From NCBI RefSeq assembly GCF_030704535.1, contig NC_081807.1, forward strand, positions 7,528,001 to 7,592,000: DNA of 64,000 nucleotides, read 5' to 3'. Every line of letters begins with the position of its first letter. The first letter of the stretch is position 1. Shown here one piece after another: positions 1 through 11,400 of this stretch. The DNA is from Vitis vinifera. Lineage: Eukaryota > Streptophyta > Magnoliopsida > Vitales > Vitaceae. The notes below the pieces were generated by a model. That model did no database searches and was not told the origin of the DNA. It saw only the letters and a list, made by a program, of their open reading frames with translations. The position numbers and the translations under genes were made by a program.

Positions 1-287
1 ACATGTTGACTTAATGAGCATTTGGTTGTTAAAATATTAGTAAAAAGTAGTGGCAAAAACAACAGGAGCAGATTTTATTATGTAGCTTCAGAAATAATCA
101 AAACATAAACAGGAGTTCTGGGCCTTCAATCCAAGATTTGGGTGTGTCTAGCATGTTTATCTCTCAAGTCTCTTGTTTATATAATTGCTTGTTTGGCTTT
201 TAGGTCAGTCTAGTCTGTTCAGATATTTAAAAGAGAAGAAAATATAGAACTAAAAAATTTATAGATGAGTGAATTTCTCATAAAAAT

Positions 288-359
288 GGGGCATTCCGAG
301 AATTGAACTCGGGACCTCTCGCACCCTAAGCGAGAATCATACCACTAGACCAAATGCCC
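288..359 (-). tRNA. tRNA-Pro (anticodon AGG)
   Basis: A 72-nt cloverleaf read on the minus strand, with acceptor stem GGGCATT/AATGCCC and discriminator C. The anticodon loop TTAGGGT places AGG at plus positions 325-327, which decodes CCU/CCC after A34-to-I editing. A box TGGTCTAGTGG and B box GTTCAATTC are intact. The T loop has A57 where the other six copies have G57. A run of five A on the plus strand just beyond the 3' end gives the Pol III T-run terminator, and a CAA motif lies 3-5 nt upstream, as is usual for plant tRNA genes. It is the leftmost and most diverged member of the array. Confidence 0.97.
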
Positions 360-1517
360 ATTTGCTGATTTTTATGTTTTCATCTTCTGATCAATGTGGC
401 TATTTGGATTTGAAGGGGTTTGTAACTTTTGCTCCAATTTCTCCTGTTAACTTTTAGGCGACTCACCTTCATCTAAAGGAGTGTGCTTTCTTGGTGTCCT
501 CAACCTCCTAAGATTTGGATCTCACAGTCTGAACCCAAGTAGCCCTTATTATTATGTTGTTTGTCTTATAGATTAATAAATATTATAGCGCCTAGATATT
601 GACCTGTTTGATCCCTGGATACCAAGAGCTAGAAATGTAAGATTGTATTCTGACCAATTAATGGTGCCCAAGTCTCTGAGTTGTTGTCATCTTACTTTGC
701 TTCTTTGGTTTGTCAGACTGGTGGAACATGAGATTAAATTTGATAACTTCCATGAATTGGAGGTTGTATGATTTGAAATAGTCCTTTCCATTTTCTTCAC
801 TGAAATTTCTAGGCAGCCAGAGCATATTGTTAGTATGTAAAGACAACAAGGTGAGCTGGAACATTAAATCTTGTTTGTTGCTATGGACAGATTAATCAAA
901 CTGATTGCATCACTTGATAATTTTCTCTTGCATTCCCTCAAAATTTCCAGTTATCACTGAAGTTTACTTGCTGTAGTCTCCACATAATTGTTGCTAAATG
1001 ATTCTGTTACCTGCTGAATGGTTAAGATGCTACTTTCAGGAAATGCTGGATGTAGATCTACTTTAAGAAAAACATTCTAGGTTAGAAAAGCCATTGAGAA
1101 CTTCTTCTATATGGCTAATGCATGCTTCTCTAACCAAATGGAAAAGTATGTTCTTAGTTTATTGATGGAGTACCTTACAGTAAACTATTTGGTAGTTGAC
1201 TGTGTTAGCATTACTTGAAAAAATGACAGGATGAGTTGACAGGACAGTTAGGTGGAAAGCCCAAGAGTAAAATATCATATCAGGTTGCAGGTTTGATTTT
1301 GAGCTACAAACCTTTATATCTAGACCTGCTTCTTGTTTCTTCTCAATTCATGGATGAAGAATGTTGTCAACAGAGCTTTATCTGGTCCAGTTGAAGGATT
1401 TATTTTCTTGCAGTTTGACTTCAGGTCTTTATTGCAGTTCGACTTCAGCTCAGAATCTTTAAACAAAAAGTAGAGAATTGATAAAACTGTCTGGTTAAAT
1501 AAATTCCTGATTGAAAT

Positions 1518-1589
1518 GGGGCATTCCGAGAATCGAACTCGGGACCTCTCGCACCCGAAGCGAGAATCATACCACTAGACCAAATGCCC
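1518..1589 (-). tRNA. tRNA-Pro (anticodon CGG)
   Basis: A 72-nt tRNA gene on the minus strand, identical to the UGG copies in this array except for the wobble base: the loop is TTCGGGT, so the anticodon is CGG (plus 1555-1557) and reads CCG. Acceptor, T and anticodon stems pair fully, and the A and B boxes are intact. A CAA motif lies just upstream. The 3' flank has only three T (minus strand) close to the gene. The nearest run of four lies about 32 nt further on, so termination may be leaky or give a longer trailer. Confidence 0.97.
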
Positions 1590-3157
1590 AATTGCTGATG
1601 TTTATCTTGTTCAATATTTTACTAGTGTTTTTCTATTAGATGTAAGGGATTTTTTAGACCAGTAGGTGCTCTTTTTAATTCTTAAGTGAACAACCTTGAA
1701 CTAAAAAAGCATGGTTTCTTGCTTCACTCCTTCGAAGATTTGGTATTGTGTGGTGCTTGTGTCCCTAGCAGGATGGATGCAAAAGATTCTCAAAAGTTAC
1801 TCAATCATGCATACATGATATGCACATGTACACACCACACACATATGGATCTCAGCTTTTGAACCTGAAGTAAATGTTTAGATTCATGATGTTAGGGGTT
1901 GGCCAATAGCCTCTCTGCATATGTAATTTGCCTGTCCATGGATAGCAAGAACTAGAAAAGTAAAATTCCTTCCTACCAAATTAGAGTGACTTAATTCTTC
2001 AAGTCTCTCATCATTTTACTTTGCTTCTTTGGTTGTCCTAGATGATGGGGGTAAAGAGATGAATTTGGATGTTGTATGACTCAAAATATTGGTTTTCTTG
2101 TTTCTTTCCGGGAAAAGGAAACTAATATTTGAAATTTTGTATGAACTTGGAGTTGTGTGAATCAGAATATTGCTATTCCTTATTTTCTCAGATTTCTCAG
2201 CAGCCGGACAAACCATACCAGTAGCCTGTTGAGAAACAAGGTAAGCTGAAGGTGAAATCCTGTATGCAAGATTAATCATAATGCTCATATGGCTTGAAAC
2301 TTTCCACATGCTTTCCTTGGTGCTACCTCAAAATTTAACTTGGATTTTGTTTGCTGTAGCCTCTATTTTTTGGTACTTTGTGATGTTGTCATTCATGGAA
2401 CTGTTAAGATGCTATTAAATTAGAATGTGGATCATCTTGAAAAAAATGATTTTACTTTGGAAAATCATCAAGAATCTTCTGTGGATATTCAAAATATGTT
2501 ACTTGTACCAACAAAGGAAGTCCTGCTTCTTAATTTAAAGACCAAGTATCTTCACAGGTAATGACTTGGTTTACAAGTTGACCGGATCAGAATACTTGGC
2601 ATAGTTCTTGAAGAAAATGAGATGAGTTGATAGGACTGTTAGGTGGAGAGCCCAACCAAAAGATTCCACATCCAAGAAAAGACAAACTTTCAGCAACTAT
2701 GTAGAGCAGTAAGGTGGGCTGCCAGGAACTTTCTATGACCTGAAATTACCTACTTATACAAGAAACACTGACTTTTAATTTTTTTTAATCCCATACTTCT
2801 AATAGGTTTACCTGCATAAGTCCTTGAATTGGTTGTTCAGGCGATGTGACACTGAACAAATTCTTCCATGTGTTCTAGTATTGAGCTTAGGGGTATGTTC
2901 TGGAACTGAGGCAGACAGTTTTCCCTGCTCTGTGTTGACAATGAGGTTTCAGGTTTAATTCTTGTCTGCTCATATTGATTGCTTCTTTTTTCTCTTCAAT
3001 TCATTGATGGAGAATCCTGTCAGAACACAGTTAAACCTTGACTAGTTAAAATTTTTATTGCAGATGGACTTTGGGTCAGTCTACTTTGCTCAGATATTTA
3101 AACTAGAATAAAGTAGAGAACTGAAAATATATAGTTAAATGAGCTTGTTATTAAAAT

Positions 3158-3229
3158 GGGGCATTCCGAGAATCGAACTCGGGACCTCTCGCACCCAAAG
3201 CGAGAATCATACCACTAGACCAAATGCCC
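3158..3229 (-). tRNA. tRNA-Pro (anticodon TGG)
   Basis: A 72-nt tRNA gene on the minus strand. The anticodon loop TTTGGGT gives UGG, decoding CCA and by wobble CCG. Stems pair fully; A box TGGTCTAGTGG and B box GTTCGATTC are intact. A T4 terminator (AAAA at plus 3153-3156) lies directly downstream and a CAA motif upstream. The tRNA body matches the four following copies. Confidence 0.97.
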
Positions 3230-4804
3230 AGTTGCTGATGTTTATGTTGTTCAGTGTTTGATCAATGTGGCTGATTAAATCTAGGAATTTATCACTTCTG
3301 ATCTCCTGTAGCTACTGTTAATTTAAGGTGAACCTCCTTCATCTGAACAACCATTTTTTCCTGGTGCCACCCCTGAGATTTGTATCTGATATTTTGAACC
3401 TGAACGGATTTTAGTATTATATGTTTACCTAATTGACTCATAATGTTATGATGGCCTGGATATTGAGTTGCTTGGTTCCTGGATAGCCAGGACTACAATG
3501 ATTAGTGGCATCCAAGTCTCTTGAGTCTTTGGCCAGTTTGCTTTGCTTCTTGGTTGCCCAGACAGTGGTGGAAAAAGAGATTAAATTTGAAACCTTACAT
3601 GAATTGGAGGTTGTATGACGTAAAATATTCCTTTTCTTCCTAAGAGATCTTTGCAGCCACAGCATATTGTTAGCCTCTAAGAACAAGTTGAGATAGAACA
3701 TCAAATCCTATTTGTTGTCACGGCAAGATTAATCAGCATGCTTGTGTATCTTGATAATTTCCTCCCGCATTAGGTGGTGACCTAACCTCAAAATCTTCAG
3801 TAATTACTGAGGTTTTGTTTGCTTAGTTTCCACGCGGTTGTTAATTTACTTACTTTACAATGTTGTTGTGCACTGAAAGGTTAAGATGCTATTTTCAAGT
3901 AGATATAAATCAGGATGCAGTTCCAGTATGAGAAGAGAAATCATTTTACACAAGCAGAATCATTGGAAACTTTTTTTTTTTTTTTTTTTTGGGTATTATG
4001 ACAAGCATGTTTTTTGATCCAAGAAAAAGTCTGTTACTTCTTAATATACTGATGGAGCATCTCATTGGTAACTCTTAGGTGTACAAGTTGACTAGATCAG
4101 AATGCTTGGTAGAGTACTTGGAAAAATGAGCAGCAGACAAGAAAATTGGGGGGAGAGCATAAACACAAGGTTCCATATCCCAACAAAGGACTAATCTATT
4201 GGCAACCATGTGGAGCTGGGCAGTTGGACTTCCGGAAAATTCCCATAACCTGATCTCACCTACTTAGGTAAGAATGAATGGCACACCTGTTTTCCTACTT
4301 CACTTTGGTTCTGACAAACTTTTGCTGGTTTTAGTTGATTGATTACTTGAGCCTGTTCCTCAAATGTGTGACTGCTTCCAATTTTTTTCCAATATCATGG
4401 CCAAGTTTGTGTGCTACAGCCAATACAGCTGGTGCTTGTTTCTTATTGATTCATTGATAAAGAATCTTGTCAGTGCATAATTATATCTGACCTATGTAAA
4501 AGTTTCCTTGCTGTTTTTAAGTTGACTTTAGGTAAGATAGCTCAAATATTTAAAACACAATGAAACAGAAAACAGAACACAGTGAGGTCACTGATCCCTG
4601 ATTAGTTTCTCTTGCTGGTTTTGAGTTGACTTTCAATCATATTGCTGCAATATTTAAAACACAATGAAATAGAGTACTGAATACAGGTCAATGATTCCTG
4701 ATAAGTACTATATTCAAACATTTAAAACAGAATGAAATAGGCAAGTGAGAAATAAAAAAATAAAAATCTGTACAGGCAAATGACTTCCTGAAAAAAAAAA
4801 ATGT

Positions 4805-4876
4805 GGGGCATTCCGAGAATCGAACTCGGGACCTCTCGCACCCAAAGCGAGAATCATACCACTAGACCAAATGCCC
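4805..4876 (-). tRNA. tRNA-Pro (anticodon TGG)
   Basis: A 72-nt tRNA gene on the minus strand with anticodon UGG and a body identical to the copy at 3158-3229. It has a strong terminator (an A tract on the plus strand at about 4791-4801) and an upstream CAA motif. The region just beyond its 3' end (about 4500-4760) carries a small local triplication that the other units lack. Confidence 0.97.
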
Positions 4877-6191
4877 ACTTGTTGATGTTTATGTTGTTTG
4901 GTTTCTACTTAATGTGTTGATGGATTCCCTTTCCCCCATCCTCCATCATGATAGTATCTCTACCAGGACAGTGCTGAGATGAAAATACAAATTATCTCAT
5001 TTTTTTAACTTGAAACATCTGTTAATATTATATTGTCTATCTCATCATTCAAACTTTGTGGTGGCCTTTTCAGATATGAAGCTGAGTAGGCTCTGGATAG
5101 CAAAAACCAGAATAATAAAATTGCAATCTAGCCAATTAATGGCACTAAGGACTCTGAGCTCGTGGTCATTTTCCATTGCTTCTTGGTTACCCAAACCATG
5201 GATAAACAAAGAAATTAAGGTTGAGATCTTTCATGAGTTTTGGAGTTTGTATGCTTCAAAATATTTTTTGCCATCTTTTCTTTTCTTCCTAACATTCGGC
5301 AACAGAGCTTTTTGTTAGCCTGCAGAAAAACAAAATGAGCTGCAAGGTTGAGTCCTCTTTGTTGCCATGACACTTAATCAGAATGCTCATATAGCTTGAT
5401 AATTTCCTCTTGCATCAGATGGTGATCTACCCTCAAAATCTTGAGCTTCTATGATGCTATTTTCAAGAGCAATTAAATCACAATGTGGATCATCTGTAAA
5501 GCAAAATCATACATCAGGAAAATTGTAAAGAACTTCCTTTGTATGATTATAAATATGCTTCATTAACCCAAAGTTTGATTTTTCTTTCTTCTTAATTTAT
5601 TGGAATAATAGGCTGCTTGTAAATATGTGATTTACAAGCTGACTGGGTTAGACTTCTTGGTAGAATACTTTCAAAATAGATAAGCAGCTGAAGGAAAGTT
5701 AGGTAGAGAGCTCCTAAACATGAGATGCCACATCCCAAGAAAGGACAGAATCTTTTGACAACCATGTGGAGCAGTGAAGCTGGACTTCCAGAAACTTCCT
5801 ATGACCCGAAATCACCTACTTTGGTAAGAAAGGATGTTCTAGTTATGCTCTAGTTGTCAAATTTTTCTGGTTTTAATTGATTGAGTACTTGAATTTTTTT
5901 GTTCAAATGAATGCCTGCTTCCTTTTTTTCTAGAATCATGACTAAGTGTATGTGCTTAGGTTGAGGCAGGTGATGCTTGTTCCTTATTAATTCATTGACA
6001 AAGGATATCAGGGCATGCTGACTTCTGTTCTCAACAAAATTTTCCATTGTAGTTCTTCAGTTGACATTAGATCAGATTAGCTCAAGTATTTAAAACACAA
6101 TGAAATTGACAACTCTACTGTATGGGTCAATGAATTTTTATTTTATTTTTTTTTAGAAAAAGTACAGGTGAATTAATTCCACATAAAAAGT

Positions 6192-6263
6192 GGGGCATTC
6201 CGAGAATCGAACTCGGGACCTCTCGCACCCAAAGCGAGAATCATACCACTAGACCAAATGCCC
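6192..6263 (-). tRNA. tRNA-Pro (anticodon TGG)
   Basis: A 72-nt tRNA gene on the minus strand with anticodon UGG and a body identical to the neighbouring UGG copies. An AAAAA run directly left of the gene (plus strand) provides the Pol III terminator. The upstream flank reads CAATAAGT, so the CAA motif is kept but shifted slightly. Internal promoters are intact. Confidence 0.97.
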
Positions 6264-7388
6264 ACTTATTGATGTATGTGTTGTTTTGATTCTGATCAAA
6301 TTTAAGGGATCAGTCACTATTGATCTCCAACTGCTCCTGTTAATTTTTAAGCGAAACTACCTTCATCTGAAGGAGCTTACTCTTCTTGGTGCCCCACCAC
6401 CTGAGATTTAGTATTTTGTGATGCCAATGTCTTTAGCAGGATGATGTAGAACATGATAAAATTACATCTGGATCTCATATTTTGAACCCAAAACATCTGT
6501 TGGTATTATATTGCCTATTTCATAGGCTCAAACCCTGTGGCATCCTTCAGAGACAAGGAGTTGATTTGGCCCTGGATAGCAAGAACCAGAAAAGTAAAAT
6601 TGTATCCTAAGTTCCTAACCAAGTAATTGCACACTCAATTCTTTGCCCATCTCATCGTTTTAGTTCTTTGGTTGCCCAGAATATAGAGGAAAAAAGAAAT
6701 TTATTTTGAAACCCTTTCATTAATTTGGAGGTTGTTCTCTTCCAAAATATTCCTTTTCCTTTTTTCCTGCTTAAGATTTCTCTGCAGCCAGCACATACTG
6801 TTTGCCTTTGGGAAACAAAGTGAGCTGGATGGTTAGTTCTTGTTTGTTCCCATGGCAAGATTAACAAAAAAGCTTGCATAGTTTGACAATTTCCTCTTTT
6901 ATCAGAGGGTGGCATTCAATCAAAATCTACTTTGCTGTAGCTTCTGCATAACGTTTACTTTCTAATGCTGTTCATTGTTAGGATGCTATCTTCAAATATG
7001 ATCAAACTGGGATGCAGACCAACTTTTAAAAATCAGGAAAATCAGAGAGAATTTTCGTGGGGTCAAAGTGTGTCTCCTTGATCCAAAGAAAAAGTATGTT
7101 ACAAAGTTAAAGTGTGTTCCTTTGACCCAAAAATGAAGCCTATTTACCTCCTTCTTACAAGACCGAATTAGAATGCTTGGTGCAGTAGTTGAAAGGAGGA
7201 GCAGCTGAGAGGAAAGTTAGGTGGAGAGCCCAAAATCAAAATGTGACGTCTCAAGAACAGAATCTTTTGGCAGCTGTATAAAGCAGTGCAGCTGGACTGT
7301 CAGAAACTTCTCACTGCCCAAAATCAATTGGTTAGAAGAATAGAAGTTGTGTGATATTTCAATATTGGACTGGGGAAGAAGTTCCTGA

Positions 7389-7390
<2 letters not shown>

Positions 7391-7423
<33 letters not shown>
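7391..7423. repeat. (AT)n microsatellite
   Basis: About 16 uninterrupted AT dinucleotides in the spacer between the fifth and sixth tRNA-Pro genes. A shorter AT run lies near 7841-7855. Confidence 0.9.
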
Positions 7424-7426
<3 letters not shown>

Positions 7427-7694
7427 AGCTCCACTCAATCATGTATATGCATTTTAAAGCCATAAGAATCGTTTCTTCCTAATACTGTCATCTTTTATCA
7501 AGGTTACTTGATTACTTAAATTTCACTTCAAATGGGTGTTTCTTATATAAATTCATTAATGAAGACTTTTGGTTGCAGGTTTTGGGTTGACCCCTTTGGT
7601 CAGATTGCTCAAATATTAAAAGCAGGGAAATGAATTCCTGATTAAAGTACTCTGCTCAAATGTTTAAAAACAGAACAAAATGGATGAAGGTGGA

Positions 7695-7766
7695 GGGGCA
7701 TTCCGAGAATCGAACTCGGGACCTCTCGCACCCAAAGCGAGAATCATACCACTAGACCAAATGCCC
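7695..7766 (-). tRNA. tRNA-Pro (anticodon TGG)
   Basis: A 72-nt tRNA gene on the minus strand with anticodon UGG and the same body as the other UGG copies. The first T4 terminator (AAAA at plus 7677-7680) lies about 14 nt beyond the 3' end. A CAA motif is present upstream, and A and B boxes are intact. Confidence 0.97.
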
Positions 7767-8345
7767 AGTTGCCATTGATGATCACATTTACAAACTTCAG
7801 TTAACTACTATTGTGGGTTTTGTCACTGCTAATCTCTACTATATATATATATATACTCTTTGGTTATAGAATTTGGATCATTTGCAGTGTAGATGGAGTG
7901 ATGTTAAAGGCTCACCTAATTGCATCAGACAACTTTTTGAATCAGAAATCCTTTTCCTACACATTTTCTTTTCTTCTTTTATTGTTTCCTTCCTCCCATT
8001 GAGTTGGTAAGATGCCATTTTCGTAGGCAATGCACTAATCAAGCAGTTAACACCCCCACCCCCAATAAAAAAGATTAAAAAAGAAAAAAAAGGACAGCCC
8101 ACCAAAGAAGGAAAGAAAAGAAAAGGCCATTTGGTTGTGAATTGTCAACATTGTTTGTTTTTCCTTTCCTTTCCTTTGGGTGGTTGGCTGATGGTCATAA
8201 TTGGCTGCTGCCGCTTGCTTCATTGACTCAGAATCTTCGGGAAAAAAAGAACAAAAAGGAAGTAGGAAAATTTTGAAGGTAGGTGATGGGTGAATTAGAA
8301 GTTAGGCTGAAATATATAATATAATATTCATAAAAGAAAAATGCG

Positions 8346-8417
8346 GGGGCATTCCGAGAATCGAACTCGGGACCTCTCGCACCCAAAGCGAGAATCATAC
8401 CACTAGACCAAATGCCC
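8346..8417 (-). tRNA. tRNA-Pro (anticodon TGG), last copy of array
   Basis: A 72-nt tRNA gene on the minus strand with anticodon UGG and an intact body. It sits only 651 bp from the previous copy, about half the usual spacing, and its upstream flank lacks the CAA motif seen in the other six. A T-run terminator is present (AAAAA on plus just left of the gene). The different flank suggests it marks the edge of the duplicated block. Expression may be weaker, but that is inference. Confidence 0.95.
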
Positions 8418-11400
8418 ACCACTGAAGTTATCCAAAAAGAGATAAAATTTTAAAGTATAATACCATGGCAGCCAATAAAGACTAAGGTTTTTATAATATT
8501 CAACTACCATCATTTTGAGTAACTCATCCTTAGGCATTATTTTTCCCTAATATTTCTTACACATGAAGTTACATTAATTTTATATTTGCACGATTGAGTA
8601 CACTTGCACATCAATTTCACCCTTCTTTGAGGTAGGGGGCATCCTTGTATAAGCCTTGAGCAAGATTAAAGTCATGAGGTAGAACAACTTTTTAAGTTCA
8701 TGCTAGTAGACTTCTCAAGCATCCCACCATAGGCAACAATAGGAGTTACAAGAGATGACATGAAGACCAATTTTTTTATTAATATCTAAATTACAAATAA
8801 AAATGTGTCTTACGATTGTTGTCTAAATAATAAATATATAGATTTTTTAATAAATAAAATAACTTACAAACAATATGTTGATTGAGGTTAAGTTTTACTC
8901 TCTGTCTTTAAAATAAATTTTACCTCATTTAGGCAATCTATGTCCTTAAGACGAATTTTGTCTCTCTTAGATGACTTATATCTTTGAGACGAATTTTGCA
9001 TGTGGCTTAGACGATACTCCAAATCACATGATGAGCATTGCTTAGGCGATATATGTCCCTTGGATTGGACTAGAAATGTCATTTTTGGGGGTGGGGTTAG
9101 GCTTGGGTGTTTGATTCATGTCATTGTGTCTAAATACAAGACACAACATACCCTTTCATGTTGGTAACCAACTTTTTTTATTGGGCTTGCATGCATGTGG
9201 GCATAAGTCCAAGCCCATATTAGCTTATAAGTCAACTCAATACTTATGTGAGCATAAAAAGGGTATAATTTGTGTACTCACTAAAAGTCACATGTCAATA
9301 AATTACCCATTCTTAATTGACACTTGTGTTGAGTAAAGAAATAATTAAATAAATGATTATCACACATTACAAAGCACTTTTAATAAGCAAAAAGACTTTG
9401 TCATTATTAATTTCAACTAAAAGTAAAACCATATGTCCCAAATGTGACATTTATGACATACAAACTTTTTTCCATGTATCATTTAAATCTTGAAATAAGA
9501 TTATGGTATATATCACATGGGTCCACATAAAGAAGACAAAGTCTTTCTATAAAATAAAAAATAAATAAATTTTTTGATAAATTAAAATAATAATAAATAA
9601 ATATTATCATTTTTAATTTTGGATAATTACAAAGATTATTATCAAAATAATGATGTTTCTTCTTAAAATATTAAGGGATGATATCAAATATGATTTCTCA
9701 ACGACCCTAAAACACTTTACACACAAGAAGATTTGAAGAGAGCTCAATGTCAAGTCTACATTGAAGGTTTAAGGATTTTTTAAGTAAAAGATTGAAAATT
9801 GTCATCAAAATTTAAAGATTTTAAGAATAAATCCTAAAAGAAATCCATGCAGTATGTTATATGAATTTAAAAAAATTGCATAAAAAAATTTACAATTAGC
9901 TATAAACATGCTTCAAATATTCTTCTGCCATCATATGAGCTTTAGAGAAAACGATTTTCTCTTAAGTTTGTGGTTGAGAAAAAATAGGTTTAGAGAAAAA
10001 GGAAGGAGACAAGAATGGATGTTTTGGGTATTTTTAAAATTATAGGATAGATAGTTTTAAATTTTTAAATGGTTGTATAAATAGGATAGTTTGAGAAATG
10101 CAAATATAATTTTCCTTTATAAATTAATTAAAATTATAATTTTTCTCGCATCTTTCTATTTAAGAAAAATATGTGTGTAAAATAAGATTACTTTTTTAAA
10201 AAAATAAAATAAAATTATCACAACATTTTTTTAATCAGATAGATCACTTTAAGCTCAATTTCTTATTCATCCATAAATAATTTTGAGCATGTAAAGATGC
10301 TAGTTCATCTACCATGACTATTAAAGATGTTCAACGGGGTCTTGCTTAAATTTTAGCTTGAAGTTGTATTTTTGTTACTTTTTTAAAACCATTTTTTTTC
10401 CTCAAACTTATTTTTTATTAGAAACAAATCTCTTTAACATTAAAGTGGTTATAGACTTCGAATGATTAGAAAAATATCTTCAAGCAATTAAAAAAACAAC
10501 CTTGAATTTAAAAAGTTGATTTGTAAGGTAAAACCACTTCCAAACGCCTAAAATTTATCTTCTAGGAGTGAATGGAATCCTCAATAAAGTTGATGGACCG
10601 CCTGGTCTTGGGCTCGGGCACGTGGGTTAGGTTAATATGGGCCAGATGGACCCAAATAGAAGACCTCTTGACATGACCAAACTTTTAGGAGAAGATAAAA
10701 GAACCCAATAATTAATATACTATAATTACACTATGGTATACCATATATTATTATTCAGGCTGAAATTGATTCCCTCACCTATTGGTGATCTACCTATGTC
10801 ACTGACCCACTAGTGATTTGTCCAACAATTCATGATCATTTATCAAATGGACTACTTTCATGATGCACCCTTGATTCAAGATTAATCTCATCCTATTCAT
10901 ATGATGAAGAAATTAATCCAATTAAATGAAAAGAAAAAAAAAAAAAGGAAGAAAAGGAAAAGAAAGCAAGCATGCCATGATGGGAAAATATGCTTGTAAT
11001 CAACACTTGGCTCCACCACCTTTCATTAAAGGAAATAATAAAATAAATAAATAAAAGGTCATTCTCAATGATTTGTTTACATCTCACCACCCTTCTTCCA
11101 TCTTACTTTGAATTAATTTTTCCCTCTTTGTTTTTTTCTCTTTGTTATCATATTACTTTTCATGAAAAAAAGAAATATATTATTTGTGGCAATGATGAAT
11201 TAATAATAATAATAATAATAATACAAACTTAACTTGACAAATGATTTAAACCAAGCTAGCCCCTAGACCTTCCTTATCCAATGAAACCCTTTAGTTGACA
11301 CTTTTAATACCATATTAAGTAATCAATTTTGTAAAGAACAAGTAAATATATATTAGCTTGTATTTGAACTGGCTTATAAGAAATCAAAAAATGTTTTTTT

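Larger units (their letters stand above)
180..8420 (-). repeat. Tandem tRNA-Pro repeat array, diverged units of about 1.2-1.6 kb
   Basis: Successive tRNA starts are 1230, 1640, 1647, 1387, 1503 and 651 bp apart. The spacers are themselves related. A block with 'gttaggtggagagccc' and a preceding 'agaatgcttggt' recurs near 1240, 2635, 4110, 5690 and 7190. A block with 'gctcaaatatttaaa' recurs shortly left of most tRNAs. A block with 'tgaattggaggttgtatga' recurs near 750, 2130, 3600 and 6720. The array therefore arose by tandem duplication of a tRNA-containing unit, not by separate tRNA insertions. The spacers are clearly diverged while the tRNA bodies are nearly identical, so selection or gene conversion has kept the tRNAs alike. 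No protein gene is recognised in the spacers. Confidence 0.85.

Noticed and set aside
3969-3991. Retrotransposon tail in a tRNA spacer (T22 run)
   Set aside because: No direct repeats or LINE-end bases flank the tract, so a simple homopolymer is as likely.
5010-5318. 102-aa plus-strand open frame
   Set aside because: It lies inside a duplicated spacer, is not open in the sister spacers and shows no domain.
658-6915. Repeated open frames in the tRNA spacers
   Set aside because: The frames differ between copies and are broken in most. Similarity among them follows from DNA-level duplication of the spacers, not from protein conservation.
8888-9082. A CRISPR-like repeat array
   Set aside because: The context is plant nuclear DNA. 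The repeats are imperfect and not separated by spacers of constant length with identical repeats.
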